Counted from the first letter of the stretch, positions 34,605 to 47,861 are shown. The stretch is 64,000 nucleotides of DNA from Chinchilla lanigera (GCF_000276665.1 NW_004955516.1:4715254-4779253); one strand, 5' to 3'. Notes: a model not told the origin generated them from the sequence alone. A program made the numbers and translations.

Positions 34605-34930
34605 TGAGACAAAGATTTGGTTTATTTGGAAACTGATCAAAGGAAATACCAATGACGGAGAGGATGGAATGGAAGGAAACTAGTGCAAGGTGTGGTAATG
34701 AGTAGTTTGCTGCCCTAAGCAATTGAGTCTAAACCCACTGGGGACCTCTGAAGCTGTGCAGGGCATGCTTCAGATTATTTTTGCCTGAGGTACAAGGAAG
34801 TTGGTTATGGATCCCCCAGCTCCTGTCCTGTTGTTGGCTGAGGGCTGCTTACAGGGGCTTGAGACTCCTTGGAACTTCTAACCTGTCTCACTCGCAGGTG
34901 AAGCCTGGTCCTGTATCCAGAGAAAACACC
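34605..34930 (-). mobile_element. Possible old ERVL-type LTR
   Basis: 'agatttggtttatttggaaactgatcaaagg…' followed by a GC-richer segment ('ggctgagggctgcttacaggggcttg') has the look of an antisense LTR beginning downstream of its poly-A site. Family and boundaries are not certain. Confidence 0.35.
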
Positions 34931-35734
34931 TTTGCATTAAGAAGACATTGATACGTATAGGAATGATGCAAATGGAAAGAATATTTGTGGGTCACTAAGA
35001 GCATCTGCTACAATGGACAAAATATGTGCTTGACTTTAGAAATGGGAAAGGAAGGTATACTGTATAACTGAACTGTAGCCTGAGCTGGGCAATTCACTGG
35101 GTATAATATACAGGTCAGCAAGACTTGAAAAGAATGAATAAAAATGTCTTATTAGGCAAGGGTACACCCTTGTGGCCTTCAGATCCCATTTAGACAAGCT
35201 TCTTCTGCAGGCCTAAGCTGCACCTTTTAGAAAAAACAAGGTTTTACGGCATGTATATGTGTCAAGGGTGCATTTACTCTGCAACTCTCAGTTACAGGAA
35301 ATAACAATTATTTTATTTCTTCAAATTAAATTTCTTGTATTCATAATCCTACTCACTTGATTGGCAGGAAATTTAATTTTACATGTTACTAGATCTCCCA
35401 AAACTCTAGCTGTGTATGTAGATCAATCAGCGTCCAGGTTAATGTGATGCTGCCAAACTGGAGAGACTGGATCCTCAGTTCACCGTGGATACTATCATTA
35501 CCTGGTCCTGTCACTGGTTGGCCATTCAACACTGGGTAGGCTCAGGGAGGACCATCCTCATGACTATCACTTACCGAGAGCCTCACTACTTCTCTCATGA
35601 CTATAAAGCACACTTTTGAGTCTATGAAGAAGAGTCCAGTGGGGCTGAGTCTCTACCCACGTGCTCCTCCAATTTCCACAGTCACCTCAGGTACTTGCTT
35701 TGATCCCTCTCTCTCAGGGACTCTAAGTCATTTT
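34931..35734. other. No recognised feature
   Basis: No open frame or repeat family that I can support. Confidence 0.4.
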
Positions 35735-38700
35735 AAAATTTTTTTATTAATTCAGTTTATTGATACATTTTACGTATATAATGATCACATTCATCACAGG
35801 GAATCTGTGCCTGTACATGATGTAACTTCATCCTGTTTTCCCATTTCCCCTACCCACCTTTCAATCCCTTTTCCCCTCCCTATTTACAAAAGCTTTGTTT
35901 CCATTTTTTCTTTGTTTTCTCATTTTTTTCTTTTTCTTTCCCCTTCATCCCTTCCAAGTTCCCCTTCCCATTTGAACATTTTCTTCCTATTTTACATATT
36001 TTTCCTTATTTACACTTTTGGTTTCTCATATCAGAGGAAAAAAAATGCAGTGTTCACACATATGTGTCTGATTTATTTCACTTAAAGTATGGTCTCAAGG
36101 TGTATCCATTTAGCTATAAATGTCTCAAGGTTATCCTTCTTCATGGCAGAGTAGTAATCCATTGTTTTAAATGGAAGTCCGCATCTTCTTTGTCTATTTA
36201 TCAGTTGATGGCATTTGGGCTGTTTCCAAGATTTAGCTACTACAAACTGTTTTGCTATAAACATGGATGTACATATATTACTGTGGTATGATGCTTTTAA
36301 TTCTATGGAGAAGGTACCTGGGTCAAATGGAACCTCTAATCTTAGTTTCTTGAGGAATGTCAACACTGATTTCCACAGTGTTTGCACAAGTCTACACTCC
36401 CACCAACAGTGAAGGGTTCCTTTTCCCCCACAGCCCCGCCAACATTTGGTATTGCTTGATTTCTTGATAATAGCCAATCTTTCTGGAGTGAGTTGGAGTC
36501 TCTGCATTGTCTTAATTTGTATCTCTCAAATGACCAGTGATGTTCAACACTTTTTCATATATTTATTTGCTATTTTTCCTTCTTCATCTGAGAAGAGTCT
36601 ATTCATTTCAGATGCCCATTTTTGGACTGTGTCTTTAAATTTGGAGGGGTCTGATTTTGTTTAGCTCTTTATATACTCTAGATAGTCCTTTGTCTGCAGA
36701 ACAGCTGGCAAAACTTTTTCCTACATCGTGGGTTGTCTCTTCACTATGTTGGTGGTTTCTCTTGCTGTGCAAATGCTGTTTTAATAAGATGAGATCCCAG
36801 TTGTTAATTCTTTGTGATAGTTCCTGTGTAATTGAGGTTTTATTCATAAAGTCTTTGCCTACACTAATGTCTTCAAGAGTTCAGAAGATTTATTGTTTCT
36901 ATTTTAATATTTAGATTTTGATCCATTTAAATTTTAGTTTAGTGCATGGTGAAAAATGTGGATCTAATTTTAATCTTTGGCATATGGAAGGACAGTTTAT
37001 TAAAGAGGATATTTTTCTCCAGTTAAGGTGTTTGGCTCTTTTGTCAAAAATAAAGTGACTAAGTATCTCTAGAGTTATTTCTGCATCTTCTAATCTGTTC
37101 CATTGATCCTGAGGTCTGTTTTATGCCAACACCATACTGTTTTTATCAGAGTAGCTTTTTAGTATCGTTTCAAGTCAGGGGTTGCGATGCTTCTTGCCTT
37201 GCCTTTATTGCCCAGAACTGCCTTTGCTATTCTATGTTTCTTCTGGTTCCAAATGAAATTTAAGATTACTTTCTCTAATTCTGTGAGATACGCTGTTGTA
37301 ATTTTGATTGGGATTGCATTAAATTTGTATAACAATTTTGGGAGTATGGCCATTTTCACTATATTGGTTCTTCCTACACAAGAACAAGGGATATCTGTCC
37401 ATTTTCTGTTATCCTATTTAATCTTCTTCTGCAGAGTACTGTAGTTTTCAAAGTAGAGGTGTTTTGCTTCTTTCATTAGATTGCTTCCTAGATACTTTTT
37501 TGTTGCTATTGTGAAAGGTGTTGTTTCTCTAATTTCTCTCTCAGTGAGTTTGTTGTTTTTGTCCATTTAGTATAATGTTAGCTATTAATTGGTCATAGAT
37601 GACTTTTATCAGATTGAGATAAAGACCATCTCTTCCAATTTTCTGTAGGGGTTCTATCATGAATGGGCATTGGGATTTGTCAAATGCTTTTTCTGCATCT
37701 ATTGAGATGATCCTATGGTTTTTGTCTCTGGCTTTAATAGCATGGTGCATTACATTTATTGATTTGCATATGTTGAACCATCTCTGCATCCCTGAGATGA
37801 ATCCTACTTGGACATGGTGTATAATCTTCCTGATGATTTGCTGCATTTGCTTTCCCATTATCTTACTGAGGATATTTACGCCTATGTTTATTAGGGAGAT
37901 TGGCCTGTGGTTCTGTTTTTTTGTTGGCTCTTTCTCTGGTTTAGGCCTCAGGGTGATACGGCTTTCTTCCAGGAATGAATTTGGGTATATTGTTCCTCTT
38001 TAAATTTCATTAAAGAATTTGAGGAATAGTGGCAGTAGATCATTTCTAAATTTCTTGTAGAATTAAGCATTGAATCTCTCAGGGCCTGGGCTCTTCTTTG
38101 TTGGTAGGTTTTTAATTACATCATCAATTTCATTGATATTGGGTTATTTAGAATTTTCATATCTTCTTGATTCAGCTTTGGTACTTCATATGTATCTAGG
38201 AATCTGTCTATTTCTTCTGTTTTTTTTTCATTTTATTAGAATACAGATTCTTAAAGTAGGTATTGAGGGTCTTCTGGATTTCTACAGGATGTGTTGTGAT
38301 TTCATCATTTTTATTCCTAATTGCATGGATTTGGGTATTTACTTTCTTTTTTTTTGGTAACGTTAGCTAAGGGTTTGTCCATTTTGTTTACTCTTTCAAA
38401 GAACCAAGTCTTCTATTCATTGATTCTTTATATTGTTTTCTTAGTCTCCATTGCATGAACTTCTGTTTGGATTTTTATAATTTCCTTCCTCATACATACT
38501 GTGGGCTTGACTTGCTCTTCTTTTTCTAGAAGTTTGAGGTTCATCATGAGGTTGTTTATTTGAGTTCACCATATTTTCCTGATATGGGTATTCACTAGCA
38601 TAAATTTCCCTCGTAAGACTGCTTTCATTGTGTCCCACAAATTCCAGTATGTTGTATTGGCATTAGCATTTAATTATAGAGACTATCTGATTTCTTCTTT

Positions 38701-38945
38701 AATTTATCTGGGACTCATTTGTTGCTCAGGAGGGTGGTATTTAATTTTCATATGTTTATGAAGTTTTTGTGGTGCTTTTGTCATTGATTTCCAATTTCAT
38801 TTCACTATGGTCTGATAATATGTATGAGATAATTTCAATTCCTTTCCGTTTAGTTAAGCATGTTCTTTGAACTATTATGTGAGCTATTATGTGGTCTATT
38901 TTGGTGAATGAGGGAGTGTAAATCATAATTGTTAGCAATGGGACT
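35735..38945 (-). pseudogene. 5'-truncated L1 with broken ORF2 and an RT-core deletion
   Basis: The minus strand runs from the ORF2 endonuclease end (38756-38938, '…FTKIDHIIAHII…LSDHSEMKLEIN') through the reverse transcriptase (37541-37858, '…[10 protein letters not shown]…[12 protein letters not shown]…') to the C-terminal domain (37159-37359; 36082-36507 with CWRGCGGKGTLHCWW). It then continues to a purine-rich 3' UTR with its A-rich end at 35735. At about 37555 the frame jumps from 'NGQK' directly to the 'SLREKLEKQ'-type segment, so roughly 300 bp with the FADD motif is missing. A weak candidate duplication is gggactc on both sides. Confidence 0.85.
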
Positions 38946-41900
38946 CAGAAACCTTTTATTGCCTTCTAAAAACTCATTATTAATTTGTGTTAGAACATGA
39001 GGCAAGGATATAGAAATGGGATTTCGTCCCAAAGAAGGGAATAGGGCAAATTAGATAGAGAGAAAGGTAAAAGCCAGTAAGATATATATGAATGTTCTGG
39101 GGGATTTTTTTGGGCAACTGAAGTTCTGTCCCCTCAGAGACCTTATGTCTGGGGTATTTATTGAGCTATGTCCTTGACAGCATGAAATTTTCCCACAGGA
39201 AGCATTCATGCCATCATATCTCCAGGTTGCACCTCTTTAGAGCTCATTACCTTCTCTTGGCTGGAGACAAAGCACTGAGGCAGGAAAGCAATACCCATGT
39301 GAGTGTAGGATACTAATAATGTACAAGGAATTATTCACTTATGCTGTCATTGAATGAAATGAGGCTTTGTGGCATGATGCATCAGAATTATCTGTTCTAA
39401 ACACCTACTTTAGATATTAATCTTGTGTGCTTCCTCAGAGTCCCATGATTACCTCTCCATTTTGACATGTCACTTCCTTTCCAGGCTTTTCCAGCTCAAC
39501 GTCTTGGCTCAGCTGTCCAGGCTGCCTGGAGTCAGGTTGCATCCTGAGACCTGCATGGCCCATGTAGTACATATAATGAGCTGATCCAAGCCAATAGCAC
39601 CCCCTGCAGCATCAACATTCTCAGACTTAGATGAAACACCACTCTGTGAGGCATTTGGCTCTCCAAATGTCTGACAAGGGATGCCAGAATCTTAAAGTAA
39701 ATTGGAGTTAAGTCTCTGTGGGGCGCTTAGCCAATGAAAAGAAGACAGGGACATAAAGAAGCTAGTTGGATAAATATCTCTTCCTTTATCCCTTCCATGG
39801 ACTGCTCTGACTTACGGTTTCTCCTTATGCCTTCCAGAGGAATCCTAGTATGGAGAGACATATATGCTATATGGTCCGTTATCTAATTTCTTGGCTTCTG
39901 ATGAAGCTGTGGCCGATGAAGTAATATATTACATCACTTATCTTTACTGGCCTCATTACCCTTTTTCTTCTTGACACTCATTGTTATGGACTCGCATCAA
40001 ATAGAGAAACAATGTTCCAGTTCTTACTTCAGGTTCTGTTAGTCAGATCACCCAAACTGAGAGGTGCTTCTTTCACCTCACCTGCCCCCTCCACCATTGC
40101 CAGTAGTGGTTCTATAATAGACAAGCCAGACCTCTTGAATCATATTTCTGGAGAAAAGGTATAAAAGAAGGTGCTGATCAATATCTTTGTTTTACCTGAT
40201 TATACAGAGTAAGTGACTATGAAGAAAAGGCATAGGAATCTTATTTGCCTTTATGTATAAAGTCTTAAATTAAGTAATCGATGTTTTAAGGAGAAAAATT
40301 CTAGGTTAATTTCTACCCCTAGATTGTAGAAAAGATTCAGTGGTCATAAATATAGAGAGAGGCAAATCATCCAACCCTTAGCTTCTGGCACAGTAAATTA
40401 TAAGCTAAATGGAAGATGAGGGTTCATTTTCAAAGGGCTGGGGGTTCTAATTATTCCTGAAGGTTATGTAGTATTTATACGAAGGATTGATGACTTATTA
40501 AAGTTATGCCAGTCCAGTGTGGTGTTCTAAATATACAACTGGGACACAGCTCCATCTATAGTTATCTAATTCAAATATATTTTTAATTAAATAGATTTGC
40601 ATATGAGAGATAAGTTTCTTCTAATTTAATTCCCTCCTATTTCTTAAAGAGGGTATACTGAGACTTAATTTTGCTCTGTGCCAGTAAATAAATGGGTCAT
40701 ATAACTTACTGGCATCTAAACCACCTGGGAAAGAAGACTGATGTTGGACTAATTGATCTTTGATTCTCTATGGAAAAGGACTTGAAAAGTCCAAATTATA
40801 CTATTCTCAAAGCATGAGAGACCAATCAACACCATCATAGAACAGCTTCATGACTGTCATACCATGTTCTGAGCCTTGTCTTTCTTAAATTAGAAATCTT
40901 ATTCTAAGCAGACTCAGACCCAGGGTCAGTACTTCCTTGGTTATTATTAATGGAACACTGTTCTTCCCCAAGATTCATTCTAGTCATGTTTTGTTTTCCA
41001 CAGATTACTCCTTCTGTTAGTCCAAGATATTTAATGAGATAATAATAAGTAGGCAAAAATAATGACTAGATAAAACATACTATTTAGACCAACAGCTTTA
41101 TAGCTACTGCAGTAAAATACAACAATGAAATCTTGTAAAAATATATTTTACCTTACTCTTACAGTAATAAGTATACATTTGTACTTTGACAGAGTTTTAA
41201 CATAAACATCTTAGAAGTAGATTTTCATTGTGGCTTATAGAAAATTTGCATATCTTTTAAAGTAAGTACTCAGATATTAATGACAAATCTGGAAGAATGT
41301 CATGCATTTTTAATGTTATTCAAAGAGGCACAAATGATATTGATCTGGGTGTTTGGTTGGTCAGTCTTTCAAAGGTTGACATGTAAGGGGATTGTTAGAT
41401 TTTGGCCAAATATCAAGGCTAAAGCTAACTTTGGAGTGTCCCTAACATTCCTACTCTGCTCCAACCTTTTAGTAAATCCTTTTTTTTTGAAATTACTTGC
41501 AAAATATACTTTTTCTGGCAAAACTTCTGAGGCCTTTGCCAGTTATGCAGCACCTCTAGTACATAGTCACAGTTCTAAGGGTGCCAGGCTTCCTGTCCCC
41601 CTGTCCCTATTAACTCTAGGGACAAGAAGAGACAAACTAATAGGGACAAAGGAGACAAATCTTTTGCACTGAGACAGTCTGCACATTCCCCAACAGTTGC
41701 TCTTTGTTCTCAACTTTAAGGTGTGTTCGTCACCTACTCATTGTGTAATGATGTCAAAGTAATAAAGACACAAATGATAAGAAAGCAGCAAAAGATAGAA
41801 ACAAGTCATTAGATGAATCTGACAACCACTTGCAGTCACATTTTGGAGGAGTGAGTATCTTAAGGTGTGGAAATCATGGCTGCCTACCTTGTCAAAATAG

Positions 41901-42191
41901 TTCTTCAAAGTACGTTGAGGCCATAAAAGAAAACATAAAGGAGAAATCCAAGATAAAGAACTATGAAACCCCATATGCTCTGTGACAGTAAAGGCCATTC
42001 TTTCCATTTCTCTGTTATGATTGAGTACTGGCAAAATTAAAACAGACTATATCGGCCCACTTCCTTGTGTCTAGCCAAGGAACTATCTTGGTCTAAAGAA
42101 AACTCCAGAGAGAGTGAGCCCCATATTTTTACATTTTATCCACTTCTGCATCCTTCTTCTGTGATAGTTTAGTGATCAATCACTTGTTAAA
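38946..42191. other. No recognised gene or repeat
   Basis: About 3.2 kb of unique-looking sequence. The longest frame (41280-41672, plus, 130 codons, hydrophobic first half) resembles no family I know and has no supporting context, so I do not call it a gene. Confidence 0.45.
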
Positions 42192-42209
42192 TAAGAATTA
42201 CAGAAGCCA

Positions 42210-42325
42210 GGGGCTGGGGATTTAGCTCAGCGGCAAAGCGCCTGCCTGGCAAGCGCAAGGTCGTGAGTTTGGTTCCCGGTACCGGAGAAAAACCAAAAAA
42301 ACAAAACAAACAAACAAACAAAAAA
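42210..42325 (+). mobile_element. ID SINE
   Basis: 'ggggctggggatttagctcagcggcaaagcgcctgcctggcaagcgcaaggtcgtgagtttggttcccggtaccgg' with a tail evolving into (CAAA)n. Perfect 17-bp duplication aagaattacagaagcca at 42193-42209 and 42326-42342. Confidence 0.95.
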
Positions 42326-42359
42326 AAGAATTACAGAAGCCATTGTTTTGAATTAAGCC

Positions 42360-42845
42360 CTGCACTGGGTCACAATAGACCAAACTAAAAATCAAAATGG
42401 AGTTACTCATGCTAAAGTTCCAAACCGCCAAGCTGAAGCTAAGCTGTCTATCTGACCTATGGAGACTCAGGATTAGAGAGATAGCAGCCAAATTTCCCAA
42501 ACAGGCTAGTTTCAATTGGCAATGTGAAGTTTCCTCTTCCTTAATCCTCATGTGCAAAGAAAGGAACCTGAAGTAATCTGAAGTTAACCAGTCAGCTATT
42601 TTTCTATTGTTTTGTCTCCCTGTCTTTCCCTTATAAGGAAAGTGACTTTCAAATTACCAAATTCCTTTCTGTTCTTTTGTTTCTGCCTTCTTAACCTTTC
42701 TCTATCTATAAAATCAACCTTTTCTGCTCAGCTTATCAGAATATTTCTTCTATTCTATGAAACAAAGTGTTGCTTGGATTCTAGAATCTAAAATAAAGTC
42801 AGTTAAGATCACTAAATTAGATTATTGTAAATTTTTTCCTTTGAC
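42360..42845 (+). mobile_element. ERV1-like solo LTR
   Basis: The order is 'gtcacaatagaccaaactaaaaatcaaaatggagttactcatgctaa', then 'accagtcagctatttt', a pyrimidine-rich middle, 'cttataaggaaag', and a 3' part 'aaatcaaccttttctgctcagcttatcagaat…tgcttggattctagaatctaaaataaagtcagttaagatcac'. It resembles mammalian ERV1 (class I) LTRs, with TATA-like and AATAAA signals. No internal region adjoins it. The exact family is not assigned. Confidence 0.6.
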
Positions 42846-42857
42846 ACGAGATTTTTC

Positions 42858-42960
42858 CAACAAATATTTATTGAATGTCTTCACATGACACTTGCCATAA
42901 TGATATGAACAAGACAAACTTGATCTTTGCGTCAGTATCTAGCTAACGTTCAAGTCCCAG
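42858..42960 (-). mobile_element. L2 3' end fragment
   Basis: 'caacaaatatttattgaatgtcttcacatgacacttgcc…atgaacaagacaaacttgatc' is the usual antisense text of the L2 3' end. Very old. Confidence 0.65.
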
Positions 42961-43634
42961 AATATTTAGCTTTGATAATTGACTAAGAACAGCCTCTGCC
43001 ATGTGCAGAGGGCACACCTTGTCTGCTGATGTCTTTTTCTGGTAACTGGTATTGTTCCTATGCTTTCAAACCCTCTTGTGTTCCTTCAAAGCAACAAGGT
43101 TCCTCAGAGTATAGAAACTGAAAACTCTATTCACTAAGATGCATCTAAACAAGATAATTAAACAATCATACTATTTTCAGTAGATACAAAAACAAGCAAT
43201 TCTGAGTGGGCAGTATTTTTCAGGTTCTTCTACCCTCTTCCTCCAGTGCCATATACTCATTCCAAATACAATAAGAAAAAAATGTTACAGATGGGTCCAT
43301 GCTAAGAACAAACTGAGCTATTTTTAAATCTTTTCCAGGTTTATAAGTCTGTGGTCTTCAGAATAGCATTTTATGGGCAGATTGATCATGCATGCAAAAG
43401 GAACTGTTTGCAGAAATATGCCACTGGTTTGTCTTTGCTGTACCTATCATGTACATCTGCTGAACAATTTCTTAGACAAAACATTCTCTCTGTCTCATAT
43501 GAGTATTTTTCTCTTTCACTCCTTAGATCATCGCAAATGAAAAATTATTTTCAAGGAGCTGTAATGTTTGGAGGCTAAGATGCACATGAGAGGTATTATT
43601 TTGGAAAAAAAGCTAATTTGAATTCTCTCTATAT
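42961..43634. other. No recognised feature
   Basis: No gene or repeat supported. Confidence 0.4.
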
Positions 43635-43990
43635 TAGTCAGTACCCCAGTGGGAAACAGATGATGCTCTTGAATTAAAAGAATTCAAGGAGGGATTAATA
43701 AAGGCACTATTTATAAAGATGTGAGTGGGGCATGGGGACGTATAAAAGGTATTGCAGGAACCACAGAGCTTTAGTGCTGGTAACTGCAAAGATGTTATTA
43801 TTGCCTGGATCAAAGGGAGATCAAATATTTACTGAGAACCAGAAGACAAGAATCTTGTAGAGAAGGTAACTTTTGTTTGAAGAATATATCCAGCTGACGA
43901 CAAGCTACAAGGAGGGACAGATAGAAATGAATACCCTCAGTTCCTTTTATTTTCTCTCTAAGACCAGTAAGGGTCTTCATTAGCCAAGTT
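43635..43990 (-). mobile_element. Possible old LTR fragment
   Basis: 'attagtcagtaccccagtgggaaacagatg…aattcaaggagggattaataaaggcactatttataaag' resembles antisense ERVL-type LTR ends. Uncertain family and borders. Confidence 0.35.
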
Positions 43991-44189
43991 GAACTGGAAA
44001 TTTAAGTACAAGGAACACATTAATAGAGCTTATACAGAGTAGGCTCTCAAGGCAGAGAATTGGATGCAGTATAGCTCTAGAGGGGCAAATGGAAGACATC
44101 CTGCTATACCTTTCTATAATTAGAAACTCTTTAAATTTCAGCTGAAGGGCAAGGAGATTACAAAATGATCTTTTGTTTGACCCATGTCT

Positions 44190-44300
44190 CTAAATTTGTA
44201 TGCCTCCACTGAGGCCTTATTTTGTACCAGGATACATTTGTTGTGAACAAAACAGAAAATATCCCTGTCCTCATTGAGCCTAGATTCTCATGATAGCCAT
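44190..44300 (-). mobile_element. L2 3' end fragment
   Basis: 'ttattttgtaccaggatacatttgttgtgaacaaaacagaaaatatccctgtcctcattgagcctagattctc' matches the antisense L2 3' end pattern ('accaggcac…gtgaacaaaacagac…tccctgccctcatggagctt'). Confidence 0.7.
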
Positions 44301-45017
44301 TTCTCTTACTCGTGAATCATTCAGTATCAATAGAAGGTCACTCAATTTTAAAAAGATTGTAAGGAATCCTCCTTGAGTGTTGAAAAACTTATCAATCAAC
44401 TGCTTTCTTGGGTTTCTATTATACTTCTCTCTTTTCCCCTCAATCTTTCTCCTCATACCTATTGCTCATGAGAGAAAAATTAAATGGTTTCAATTTTCTG
44501 TGTATTCCAGCAGACCGATTCCTCTCCCCTCTGTATAGGCAGGCTTTATTTTAAGGCTACTATTTTCTACTATTTATTTTCAGTTTGTATGTGCCTTGGT
44601 ATTCAGTAATATATATGAAAGTGCTTTGAAAAATTTAAAATTTCAAGAGGTGCCCTTTTTCTTCCAGCCTACATGAGCCCTACCCTAAAAATGGTTGTTC
44701 ACATGACAGATGCTCTTTTACGCCATATCCATTCACTCATTTGTTCATTCTTTGAAAGTCCACTCGACTATTGATTGCTTTTTCACAGCAGAAGTCAAGG
44801 CAAAATTCCCAAGGAATGGTGGATTTTATTCACTCAGGTTGGTATTGGTGCTAGGGTAGACTGACATATGGTAAACTGAAGGTTGTTGGAAGAAGTCACT
44901 GGAAGGTTAAATCAAAATCCAGAGTTCAGTATCATATCCTGTCTCAGTTCTAAGTACATTACTGATGACATGGGAGTACTTACCAACCAATCTGTGGTTG
45001 TAAAATGATAGCTTATA
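44301..45017. other. No recognised feature
   Basis: No gene or repeat supported. Confidence 0.4.
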
Positions 45018-45400
45018 GGTATATTAGTTTCCTAGAGCTGATGGAACAAGTTTCTGCCAACAAGAAGCTTCAACAGCAGAAAGTTACTGTCTCACAATTC
45101 TTCTAGGGGCTGGAAGCCTAGGATCAAAGTCTTAGCATGGTTACAATCTTTCAGAGAATACTAGAGAAAGATCTTTTTCAGATCAACTTCCTAACTTCTG
45201 GTAGTTTCTTCACTTGTAGCAACCTAACTTCAATTTTTACGTGGTATTCTACCTGTATGTGTGTATGTTTCAATTTCTCTTTTTTATAAGAATAGCAGTC
45301 CTGTTGGGTTAGGGTCTGCCTTGTTCCAATTTAAATTTATAATTACTTCACTAATGACATTTTCAATGACTGTATTTTCAACTTATATCATGTTCTAAGG
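45018..45400 (-). mobile_element. MLT1-like LTR
   Basis: 'ttagtttcctagagctgatggaacaag', 'gaaagttactgtctcacaattcttctaggggctggaagcc', 'tataagaatagcagtcctgttgggttagggtctgcc', 'tttataattacttcactaatgac' is a diverged antisense MLT1 LTR. Confidence 0.65.
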
Positions 45401-45639
45401 TAGTCGGGCTTCAGACAATTTGACTCATAGCAACAGATGATTTTCAAGGAATTGCAACTTTTATGAGCTATATAAGAAACATATTAAGCTTCTGCTTATA
45501 GTTTTGTCCCCTTCTTGGATTCCAGTAGCTTTGTTGTGAACCAGTTCTAAACATATTTTGTTCCATTTCACACTGGTACAACTGGATAACCTCTTGGCCC
45601 CCAATTAATGCCTCAGATTTTTTACTTTTTGCCCCAGGT

Positions 45640-46005
45640 TTCTCTGACACAGTGCCTGTTAGAGCCCACTCAGAAGTGACATAAGAGTAAATCAGAATTT
45701 CAGAAAGTTAAAACCTCATGGGTGACCCTTGACCAATGGGGGATGAGGTTCAGTGGATAAAAAATTCCCTCTCTCATCTCCAGACAAACAGAACTGAGAC
45801 TCATTCCATTAGGGTCTTTAGAGATCTCCTGCAACTCACATACCAGTCACCCGTAGCAGTGGCTAACTTGGCAATACATTCTTGTTTTGTTTTATTCACC
45901 TTCCCTTCATTTCTTCAATTTCCTCCTCCTTCTACCTGAATTTAGTTCCCAAAATAAACTCCTGGTATCACTCCTTTGTCTTAGGTTCCCCTTATAAGTA
46001 ACTTT
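45640..46005 (+). mobile_element. Possible old LTR (3' end with poly-A signal)
   Basis: The 3' part 'cccaaaataaactcctggtatcactcctttgtcttaggttcccctta' resembles ERVL-type LTR ends ('aataaactcctg…tctcagggtc'). The upstream part is unassigned. Confidence 0.3.
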
Positions 46006-46794
46006 GACTTAAGATCTTAACTCCCAAGTTATCTACATGTAAGTGGTCTGTGTACCAATCTGTGAGAAATTCTTCAAATATCTATGAAAACATAATGGGC
46101 TAAAATCATATTTTAATGTGATTGTTAAGTAGTATCGTACCCAAACCACCTTCCTTCATTGCTGTCAAAAATATATTAGAGGAATTGCAAAGTCGGGGGC
46201 TATATGAGCAGGCCAAAGTCAGAATAACTCTCAGAGTGAGAAGAAAACCACCCTTCATGAGAGTCAGCAAGTGTCCAGGTACTATGGCTAGTACTGTCTG
46301 TCATCAGAAGATATCTGCATGATAAATCACTGTGGCTCAATTCTCTGTGCCCTGAGGAAAACATTATTTTGAGGCCCAGTAAAGCTGTAGGGCACATTCT
46401 ACCACCCCTGCATGAACCAAGGTCTATGAGACCTCGGCAGTGGCTCATATATGAGAAGGCCAGTGGGCAAATGGCCGTTAGGAGATTAGGATATAATAAT
46501 CTCATTACTGTCTCCCACAAAAGCAGTACTCATTGCACTGAGAAACCTATGTAGGCTTAAAGCTTCATCTGATTATATCACCTATATATAATATCATTTA
46601 ACTTGGATGGACTGATACTGTAAGCTTGACTTTATACTTTTTCTACAAGGCTGACCAAATTGGCTATTTCTCTCTGTGGCTGACTTGTCAGTTTAAAAAG
46701 CCAAACAGAGAATGTTAACCAGAAAAACCAGTTCAGCAGGAAGAGCAACATCTCTGGGGTCTCATAGCCAGGCCAGTTTGAGTCTCTGAAAGAT
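46006..46794. other. No recognised feature
   Basis: Two overlapping short frames on opposite strands near 46122-46554 have no recognisable similarity. Confidence 0.4.
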
Positions 46795-47150
46795 GATTAG
46801 ATTATGGGTGTGCTACACTCATCAATGAATAGCATAGCTGATGATTGCATAGCTGAGTGTGCTGCTAGGAGGTCGGACCTTGTGGAAGGGAGGTGACTAC
46901 ATAAATGCATTTTTCATAATGAGATGGATATGAGTCTGTTGCGAACCTGGGGACAGGATGCTACGGGTTAGATCTAAAATGTTCCCCCAAAGTTTCATGT
47001 GTTCAAATGTGAGGCTTTGAGAAGTATCATAGGGGCACTGTACTCATCAGAGGATTAACCCATTGATGAGTTCATAATAAAATGTGCCGCTAGGAGGTGG
47101 CACCTGGTTGAAGAATACAGATCACTAAGGGCATGAGTGACAGCCAGTTA
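46795..47150 (+). mobile_element. MaLR-like LTR fragments
   Basis: Two pieces share the same phrase: 'gattagattatgggtgtgctacactcatca…gctaggaggtcggaccttg' and 'gttagatctaaaatgttcccccaaagtttcatgtgttcaaatgtgaggctttgagaag…gctaggaggtggcacctgg'. They look like an LTR start duplicated or interrupted by a related copy. Confidence 0.4.
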
Positions 47151-47571
47151 CTTAACTTTTGCTAATAATGTTTTAAATCTGTTTGTCTTTATCCTGTTCC
47201 TGTTTCATGGTTGCTATATCTTCTTAGCTCTGTGAGGTATTGGTAGATTATTCAAGAGAGGAAAAGTTAAACAACGTATCTGTTTCCACTAATTACTTTT
47301 TCTGCTGATCTCCTGATCCTTGGTTGTTGGTTTACATTTAGAAGAGGGACATTAAATGCTGATTGGAAGCGTTTAGAAGGAGTAGGATTTGTCAACTGTG
47401 AATGCCACCATGGAGACATCTGGCTGTGCTATTACTTTGGGGGAAACTGTGGGTAGGTCTTTTCTCTTGGGCCTGTCATATTCCTTAAAAAGCCTTTACT
47501 GATAGCTCTCCTTCAATACAAAGGCATGGTAACTGGAATTCTGAAAGTGGCATGGGAAGGAGGTTGGAGAA

Positions 47572-47690
47572 GCCAGCATGGTGGTCCAACTTATAATCCC
47601 ATCACTTGCGAGGCTAAGGCTGCAGGTGTAGTTGAGGCCAGCCTGGACTACATAGCAATACCCTGTTTCATAACTAACTAAATAAATAGA
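47572..47690 (+). mobile_element. B1 SINE (diverged)
   Basis: 'gccagcatggtggtccaacttataatcccatcacttgcgaggctaaggctgcagg…gttgaggccagcctggactacatagcaataccctg' with an A-rich end. The internal duplication is not obvious. Confidence 0.8.
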
Positions 47691-47861
47691 AGAGCTCACT
47701 GTCCAGTATATGTTTTCTTCTTGATCAAATTGCAGGACACCAGGCACTAGGATTACACTTTTGACCTTTCCAGAAAATAAATTTTCAATAGTGTCCTGGG
47801 GTGAGTGGAAGAAGTTTTGAATGAAGGATTGCATATGGGACCTAACTGATTCCTAAAGAGA

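Noticed and set aside
35597..36085. 162-codon plus-strand frame
   Set aside because: It is antisense to the L1 3' UTR, whose pyrimidine-rich complement lacks stops.
41280..41672. 130-codon plus-strand frame with a hydrophobic first half
   Set aside because: No family resemblance, no splice or promoter support. Length is within chance for a 64-kb AT-rich window.
42222..42557. 111-codon minus-strand frame with a Phe/Val-rich stretch
   Set aside because: It is the antisense of the ID SINE and its CAAA tail running into an LTR. Similar frames at 25635-25925 and 26472-26837 have the same cause.
46122..46554. Overlapping 61-106 codon frames on both strands
   Set aside because: No recognisable domain, and opposite-strand overlap is typical of non-coding DNA of this composition.
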